A DNA stretch of 64,000 bases from Noviherbaspirillum sp. UKPF54 (lineage in GTDB: Bacteria; Pseudomonadota; Gammaproteobacteria; Burkholderiales; Burkholderiaceae_D). The position numbers and the translations under genes were made by a program. The DNA lies in NCBI RefSeq assembly GCF_007874125.1, contig NZ_CP040128.1, positions 992,001 through 1,056,000 on the forward strand, given 5' to 3'. This document shows positions 58,635 through 64,000 of the stretch, in pieces. The stretch's first letter is position 1. Each line of letters starts with the position of its first letter. Under the pieces are notes generated by a model that was not told the origin of the DNA, did no database searches, and saw nothing but the letters and a program-made list of their open reading frames with translations.

Positions 58635-60161
58635 TTAGTCTTCGCGGCGCAGGTGCGGGAAGAGGATCACGTCGCGAATGTTCGGCGAATCGGTGATCAG
58701 CATCATCAGGCGGTCGATGCCGATGCCGCAGCCGCCGGTCGGCGGCATGCCGTACTCGAGCGCGCGGATGTAGTCGGCGTCGTAGTACATCGCTTCCTCA
58801 TCGCCGGCGTCCTTGGCGGCTACCTGCGACTGGAAGCGCGCGGCCTGGTCTTCCGCATCGTTGAGCTCGGAGAAGCCGTTGGCGATTTCGCGGCCGGTGA
58901 TGAACAGCTCGAAACGCTCGGTGATGCCCGGCAACGTGTCGGAGGCGCGCGCCAGCGGCGATACCTCGACCGGGTAGTCGATGATGTAAGTCGGCTCCCA
59001 CAATTGCGATTCCGCGGTTTCCTCGAACAGCGCCAGCTGCAGCGCGCCGATGCCGGCGTTGGCGAGCGGATTGACGCCGAACTTCTTCAGCTCGGCGCGC
59101 AGGAAGGCGGCGTCGTGCAGCTGCTCGTTGCTGTAGTGCGGCGCGTACTTGTTGATCGCGCCGACGATGGTCAGCCGGTGGAACGGCTTGGACAGGTCGA
59201 GCTCGCGGCCCTGGTAGGTCAGGCAGGCGGTGCCGTGCGCGTCGACCGCGGCCTGGCGGATCACCGCTTCGGTGAAGTCCATCAGCCACTTGTAATCGAC
59301 GTAGGCGGCGTAGAACTCCATCATCGTGAATTCCGGATTGTGGCGCGGCGACACGCCCTCATTGCGGAAGTTGCGGTTGACCTCGAACACCCGCTCGAAT
59401 CCGCCCACCACCAGGCGCTTCAGGTAAAGCTCTGGCGCGATGCGCAGGAACATCTGCATGTCGAGCGCGTTGTGGTGCGTGATGAACGGTTTCGCTGCCG
59501 CGCCGCCCGGGATCGGGTGCAGCATCGGCGTTTCCACTTCCATGAAGCCGTGCTCGGCCATGAAGCGGCGCATCGAGGACATCGCGGCGGTGCGCGCGCG
59601 GAAGGTGCGGCGCGTCTCCTCGCTCATGATCAGGTCGACGTAGCGCTGGCGGTACTTGGTTTCGTGGTCTGACAGGCCGTGGAACTTGTCCGGCAGCGGG
59701 CGCAGCGACTTGGTCAACAGGCGCAGGCCGCTCACCTTGACCGACAGTTCGCCGGTCTTGGTCTTGAACAGCGTGCCTTCGGCGCCGAGGATGTCGCCCA
59801 GGTCGTAGTGCTTGAATTTCGCGTGAGTCTCTTCGCCGGCGTTGTCGTTGGTGATGTAGAGCTGGATGCGGCCGTCCGCCTTGCGGCCGGAGGCGTCCTG
59901 GATGGTCGCGAACGACGCCTTGCCCATCACGCGCTTCAGCATCATGCGGCCGGCGACCTTCACCGTGATCGGGTCGGCTTCCAGCTGTTCGTTGGTCAGC
60001 TCGCCGTAGCGCTCGTGCAGGTCGGCGGCCTTGTGAGAGGGGCGGAAGTCGTTGGGGAAGGCCACGCCCTGTTCGCGGATCGCGGCCAGCTTGGCGCGGC
60101 GCTCGGCCATGATCGAATTCTCGTCCTGGGCCGGCGTCAGTTGTTCGTTTTGGTTGGTCAT
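58635..60161 (-). CDS. lysS: Lysyl-tRNA synthetase (class II)
   Basis: A 508-residue enzyme that charges tRNA-Lys. An OB-fold anticodon-binding N-terminus ([20 protein letters not shown]) precedes the class II core: motif 1 with [20 protein letters not shown], motif 2 [20 protein letters not shown], motif 3 [13 protein letters not shown]. Length matches bacterial LysS. It follows prfB by 36 bases on the same strand, a common prfB-lysS operon. Confidence 0.97.
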   Translation of the reverse strand: MTNQNEQLTPAQDENSIMAERRAKLAAIREQGVAFPNDFRPSHKAADLHERYGELTNEQLEADPITVKVAGRMMLKRVMGKASFATIQDASGRKADGRIQLYITNDNAGEETHAKFKHYDLGDILGAEGTLFKTKTGELSVKVSGLRLLTKSLRPLPDKFHGLSDHETKYRQRYVDLIMSEETRRTFRARTAAMSSMRRFMAEHGFMEVETPMLHPIPGGAAAKPFITHHNALDMQMFLRIAPELYLKRLVVGGFERVFEVNRNFRNEGVSPRHNPEFTMMEFYAAYVDYKWLMDFTEAVIRQAAVDAHGTACLTYQGRELDLSKPFHRLTIVGAINKYAPHYSNEQLHDAAFLRAELKKFGVNPLANAGIGALQLALFEETAESQLWEPTYIIDYPVEVSPLARASDTLPGITERFELFITGREIANGFSELNDAEDQAARFQSQVAAKDAGDEEAMYYDADYIRALEYGMPPTGGCGIGIDRLMMLITDSPNIRDVILFPHLRRED

Positions 60162-60197
60162 GAATGAACGTTCTGTATTGGGAATATCGATGAGCGC

Positions 60198-61302
60198 TTA
60201 CACACCCTGCTTGAGCGACGCGGCGATGAAATCGTCGAGGTCGCCGTCCAGCACAGCCTTGGTGTTGCCGACTTCATGGTTGGTGCGCAAATCCTTGATG
60301 CGCGACTGGTCGAGCACGTAGGAGCGGATCTGGTGGCCCCAGCCGACGTCGGTCTTGGAGTCTTCCAGCTTCTGCTGTTCGCTCATGCGCTTGCGCAATT
60401 CCAGTTCGAACAGGCGCGATTTCAGCATTTCCCACGCTTCGGCGCGGTTGCGGTGCTGGCTGCGGTCGTTCTGGCATTGCACGACGATGCCGGAAGGCGC
60501 GTGCGTCAGGCGCACCGCGGAGTCGGTCTTGTTGATGTGCTGGCCGCCGGCGCCTGATGCGCGGTAGGTATCGACACGCACGTCGGCCGGATTGATGTCG
60601 ATCTCGATCGATTCGTCCACTTCCGGATAGACGAAGATGCTGGAGAACGAGGTGTGGCGGCCGTTGGCGGAATCGAACGGCGACTTGCGCACCAGCCGGT
60701 GCACGCCGGTTTCCGTGCGCAGGAAGCCATAGGCGTAATCGCCCTCGACCTTGATGGTCGCGGTCTTGATGCCGGCGACTTCACCCTCGGACACTTCCAG
60801 GATTTCGGTCTTGAAGCCCTTGCGCTCGCAATAGCGCAGGTACTGGCGCAGCAGCATCGAGGCCCAGTCCTGCGCCTCGGTGCCGCCGGCGCCGGCCTGG
60901 ATGTCGATGAAGCAGTTGTTCGGGTCCATCGGATTGGAAAACATCCGGCGGAACTCCATGCCTTCGACCAGCTTCTTCAGTTCCTCGGCGTCGCCTTCGA
61001 TCGCGACCAGCGTGTCTTCGTCCTGCTCTTCGCGCGCCATCGCGAACAGGTCGCTGGCATCGCGCAGGTCGTTGTCGATCTTGATCAGGGTATGGACGAT
61101 CGCTTCCAGCGATTTCTTTTCCTTGCCGAGGTCCTGGGCCCGCTTCGGGTCGTTCCAGACGTTGGGGTCTTCCAGTTCGGCGTTGACTTGTTCGAGTTTC
61201 TCCGACTTCACATCGAAGTCAAAGATACCTCCGTAATTCGGCTGCGCGGGTCGACAGGTCCGCGAGCAGGGCTGACAGGGAATTGAGACGTTCTGCTTCC
61301 AT
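60198..61302 (-). CDS. prfB: Peptide chain release factor 2 (programmed +1 frameshift)
   Basis: RF2 releases peptides at UGA/UAA stops. The gene begins at ATG 61302 and reads 27 codons ([20 protein letters not shown] and so on to the Leu codon CTT). It meets an in-frame TGA at 61219-61221, then continues +1 as L-DFDVK from 61220 to the stop at 60198. Domains: GGQ loop in [16 protein letters not shown]; the SPF tripeptide for stop-codon recognition is in [15 protein letters not shown]. The merged protein has about 367 residues. It lies between recJ and lysS. Confidence 0.95.
61218..61233 (-). promoter_or_regulatory. prfB frameshift signal
   Basis: On the coding strand CGGAGGTATCTTTGAC: an internal GGAGG three bases before the CTT-TGA slip site, matching the E. 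coli prfB signal. Low RF2 slows termination at TGA and favours +1 slippage, giving autoregulation. Confidence 0.93.
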
Positions 61303-61394
61303 GATGAACTCTTCTGCAATCAAACCCTAGATTATACCCCAGCGAAATCGAAGAATTCTGCATGGCAGCCGCGTTCGCCGCGGTCCGGCAAGGT

Positions 61395-63089
61395 TCAGGC
61401 GGCCTGGGCATGCTCGATCATCAATTGCACTCTTGTCACGCCGTTGTATTCGTTCGCGTCCAGCCGGTAGGCGACCAGGGTGCGTTCGGGCAGGCTGTCG
61501 GCATGGCCGAACCAGATCGCGTCGTAGCGGCGGCCATCCTTTTCGAGCATCAGCTTCAGGTGTTTTTCCTTCAAGACACGCTGGTTCAGCACGCGGAACT
61601 CGTCGCAAAACACCGGCGGCGCGAACCCCTGGCCCCATACCTGGCCGTCGAGCAGTTCGATGAACTGGGTGGAGAAATAGGCATCCTCCAGCGGCCCGTC
61701 GGTTTCGATCACGCGCTCGAGCTGGTTTTGCGTGAGCCAGTCGCGGCCGACCGCCTCGAAAGCGGCGGCGAAGGCGTCGAATGCCTCGGCGCGGATGGTC
61801 AGCCCCGCCGCCATCGCGTGGCCGCCGAATTTCGTGATCACGCTGGGGGCGTGCTTGGACACCAGGTCCAATGCGTCGCGCAGGTGAAAGCCGGCGATCG
61901 AGCGCCCGGAACCCTTGATCAGGCCATCGCCGCCCGGCGCGAAGGTGATGGTGGGGCGGTAGAACTTGTCTTTCAGGCGCGAGGCGACGATGCCGATCAC
62001 GCCCTGGTGCCAGGACGGATCGAACACGCTGATGGTGGTCTTGTCCTGCGGATTGAAGGTGTCGAGCAGCAGCAGCGCCGTATCCTGCATCTCCGCCTCG
62101 ATGTCGCGCCGCTCGCGGTTGATCGTATCGAGCTGCTGCGCGATGGCCCAGGCGCGGCCTTCGTCGTCGGTGGTCAGGCATTCGATGCCGAGCGACATGT
62201 CGGCCAGGCGGCCCGCCGCGTTCAGGCGCGGCCCGAGCGCGAAGCCGAGGTCGAACGGTGTGGCGCGCCGCGCTTCCCGGCCGGCGGCGCGAAAGAGCGC
62301 GGCCACGCCCGGCTGCATGCGACCGGCGCGCATGCGCTTGATGCCCTGCGCCACCAGGATGCGGTTGTTGGCATCGAGCTTGACGACGTCGGCCACGGTG
62401 CCAAGCGCAACCAGGTCGAGCAGCGCATCGAGCTTGGGCTGCGATTGCGCATCGAAGATGCCGCGCTTGCGCATTTCCGCGCGCAGCGCCAGCAGCACGT
62501 AGAACATCACGCCCACGCCGGCCAGGTTCTTGCTCGGAAAGCCGCACGAGGGCTGGTTCGGATTGACGATCACGCGCGCGTTGGGCAGCGCGTCGCCGGG
62601 CAGGTGGTGATCGGTGACGACGACCTCGATGCCGCGCCGGTTGGCTTCGGCCACGCCGTCGATGCTGGCGATGCCGTTGTCGACGGTGACGATGATGTCG
62701 GGCGATTTTTCCCTGACGGTCAGTTCGACGATCTCGGGCGTCAGCCCGTAACCGTATTCAAAACGGTTAGGTACGATGAAATCGACCCGTGCGCCCAGCA
62801 TGCGCAGCCCGCGCAAGGCCACCGCGCAGGCGGTGGCGCCGTCGCAATCATAGTCGGCGACGATGACCAGCTTCTTTCCCCCCGCGATCGCATCCGCCAG
62901 AAACGCGGCCGCCGCATCGATATGCAACAGCCCTGCCGGCGCGATCAGCGCGCCCAGTTCGCTGGACAGTTCGCGCATGTCGTTCAAGCCACGCGCCGCG
63001 TACAGGCGCGCCAGCACAGGGTGCACGCCTTGCTGGCGCAATAGTTCGGCGCTGCGGAAGGAAAAGGAACGGGTAGTAATGCGGGTCAT
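61395..63089 (-). CDS. recJ: Single-strand DNA exonuclease RecJ
   Basis: A 564-residue 5'-3' ssDNA exonuclease of the DHH family used in RecF-type recombination, mismatch and base-excision repair. Motifs I VADYDCDGATA, II TVDNGIAS, III VTDHHLPGD, and the later DHHA1-type FGGHAMAAGLTI are visible. The ATG overlaps the preceding gene's stop by 4 bases (ATGA), so the two are coupled. Confidence 0.96.
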   Translation of the reverse strand: MTRITTRSFSFRSAELLRQQGVHPVLARLYAARGLNDMRELSSELGALIAPAGLLHIDAAAAFLADAIAGGKKLVIVADYDCDGATACAVALRGLRMLGARVDFIVPNRFEYGYGLTPEIVELTVREKSPDIIVTVDNGIASIDGVAEANRRGIEVVVTDHHLPGDALPNARVIVNPNQPSCGFPSKNLAGVGVMFYVLLALRAEMRKRGIFDAQSQPKLDALLDLVALGTVADVVKLDANNRILVAQGIKRMRAGRMQPGVAALFRAAGREARRATPFDLGFALGPRLNAAGRLADMSLGIECLTTDDEGRAWAIAQQLDTINRERRDIEAEMQDTALLLLDTFNPQDKTTISVFDPSWHQGVIGIVASRLKDKFYRPTITFAPGGDGLIKGSGRSIAGFHLRDALDLVSKHAPSVITKFGGHAMAAGLTIRAEAFDAFAAAFEAVGRDWLTQNQLERVIETDGPLEDAYFSTQFIELLDGQVWGQGFAPPVFCDEFRVLNQRVLKEKHLKLMLEKDGRRYDAIWFGHADSLPERTLVAYRLDANEYNGVTRVQLMIEHAQAA

Positions 63090-64000
63090 GAATGGAGCGG
63101 CGCCAGGGAGGGTTTCACCCAGAATTTTCGCAGGGAAAGGCGGCTGACGGCAAATTGCGCTACGCCGGTGTCATTTGTTGCAATTAACGAAAGATGGTCG
63201 AGCGCGCCGCCGCGCAACGCTTCCAGCAGCGGTGCAAACCATTGCTCTTCGAGCATATGCATGGCGTCCAGCCAGCGCGACCAGTCGTTCGACAACGCCG
63301 GCTCCAGCAGCGTATCCAGCAGCGCCAACCCTTGCTGCGGCCGGGACGCCAGGATTTGCGGCAGCATCGCGGGGGCGGTCGTGCCCAACGATCGCGTCCA
63401 GCCGGAAAGATTGAACGTGTCGGTGTAATTGCTTGCCAGCGTGGCATCGGCCGGCGCGCCTCCCCACAGCCACAGCGAATTGACCGGCTTCAGGCCGCGC
63501 GCTTCGCGTGCTTCATTGATGGCGTGGTTGAACCAGTGCATCTGCACTTCGTTTTGCACCTTGCGCCAGTCGCGTTCGGTCGGTCCGCGCGGCATCCAGA
63601 TATCGATGTTGTGGCCGCTGGCGGCGTCCGGCGTCGACGTGCGCAATTCGTGCCAGTCGTCGGCGCGGACAAACCAGGTACTTGCATCGCCGTAATGCAA
63701 GGTTTTGCCGTAATCCGCGAACAGCGGCGCGGCGATATCGAACAAGGCGCGCGCATCTTGTTCGGGCAGCATCAGTTGCCGCGGATCGACGAGCACCAGG
63801 TGGTCGCGCGCGACATGGATGTGAACGGGTTGCACGACGAACCAGCTTCCCGCGCCCGGTTCGGCGCCCAACCGGCGCATCAAGGCCGGGGCGATCGGCG
63901 GGCTGCTGTTGCCATCCGGCGCGGCGCGGAAAGCCTGCGCGAGCCAGCGCTCGTGCGGCAGGGCGCGATGGAACCCCTCCGCCGGTTCATCCGCCGGCAG
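63086..64000 (-). CDS. RpfE-like / phosphoglycerate-mutase-like protein (5' partial)
   Basis: The frame stays open to the window end, so the N-terminus is missing. About 305 residues are visible, including PADEPAEGFHRALPHERWLA at the edge and LKPVNSLWLWGGAPADATLA farther in. This resembles the betaproteobacterial RpfE-type regulatory proteins (related to cofactor-independent phosphoglycerate mutase) often found directly before recJ. No catalytic motif could be confirmed. Its stop overlaps the recJ start. Function unknown. Confidence 0.75.
   Translation of the reverse strand: MPADEPAEGFHRALPHERWLAQAFRAAPDGNSSPPIAPALMRRLGAEPGAGSWFVVQPVHIHVARDHLVLVDPRQLMLPEQDARALFDIAAPLFADYGKTLHYGDASTWFVRADDWHELRTSTPDAASGHNIDIWMPRGPTERDWRKVQNEVQMHWFNHAINEAREARGLKPVNSLWLWGGAPADATLASNYTDTFNLSGWTRSLGTTAPAMLPQILASRPQQGLALLDTLLEPALSNDWSRWLDAMHMLEEQWFAPLLEALRGGALDHLSLIATNDTGVAQFAVSRLSLRKFWVKPSLAPLHS

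Overview
The window looks like a chromosomal segment of a GC-rich betaproteobacterium of the order Burkholderiales, most likely family Oxalobacteraceae (Herbaspirillum / Noviherbaspirillum / Herminiimonas type). This rests on gene content and synteny: gloB-yafS-rnhA-dnaQ, minCDE, an LMW-PTP gene ahead of iscRSUA-hscBA-fdx-iscX, recJ-prfB-lysS with the RF2 frameshift, and a phasin/acetoacetyl-CoA reductase pair. The assignment is inferred from protein features; no database search was possible. I see no insertion sequence, integrase, phage gene, CRISPR array or rRNA operon.

Layout. 0.3-3.1 kb: thyA-folA-DUF4337, then a PepSY / cytochrome b561 pair behind a good Fur box. 3.2-9.3 kb: a four-gene leftward operon with stop/start overlaps (LolD-like ATPase, FtsX-like permease, AttH/CrtC-like secreted protein, MsbA-like exporter). 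9.5-15.2 kb: ergothioneine genes egtD-egtB, leuA with a possible leader peptide, and a SenA/EgtB paralogue that has lost two of its three iron-binding histidines. 15.2-28.4 kb: rhlE, fabI, the yejABEF peptide importer, mltD, gloB/yafS/rnhA/dnaQ and tRNA-Val. 28.4-35.7 kb: a 45-residue membrane peptide, ygiQ, two small envelope proteins, a helical hypothetical protein, minCDE and an orphan hypothetical gene. 36.1-44.8 kb, the most accessory-looking stretch: a PhaB-like reductase, a phasin, a Crp/Fnr regulator, a NarL-type response regulator, a histidine kinase with Tyr at the phosphoacceptor site, a second CHASE-type kinase with an intact His, and a divergent U32 protein. 45.1-49.6 kb: tRNA-Asn, an aromatic/aspartate aminotransferase, uvrB, and a uracil-DNA-glycosylase-fold protein without the catalytic Asp. 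49.9-57.7 kb: LMW-PTP, an outer-membrane barrel protein and the complete isc operon, with tandem IscR-type sites in front and a terminator-like hairpin between iscA and hscB. 57.7-64 kb: a glycine-zipper protein, lysS, prfB, recJ and an RpfE-like gene cut by the window end.

How the genes fit together. Most of the window is housekeeping: nucleotide, lipid, leucine and Fe-S cofactor synthesis, division-site selection, translation and repair. The regulatory interest lies at 38-45 kb, where two kinases of one family (one apparently unable to autophosphorylate) neighbour one NarL-type regulator and a near-palindromic TGTAGG-N6-CCTACA site. A theme across the window is intact genes whose family-defining residues are replaced: SenA-like, kinase, U32 and UDG-like. 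These four are the best candidates for undescribed functions.
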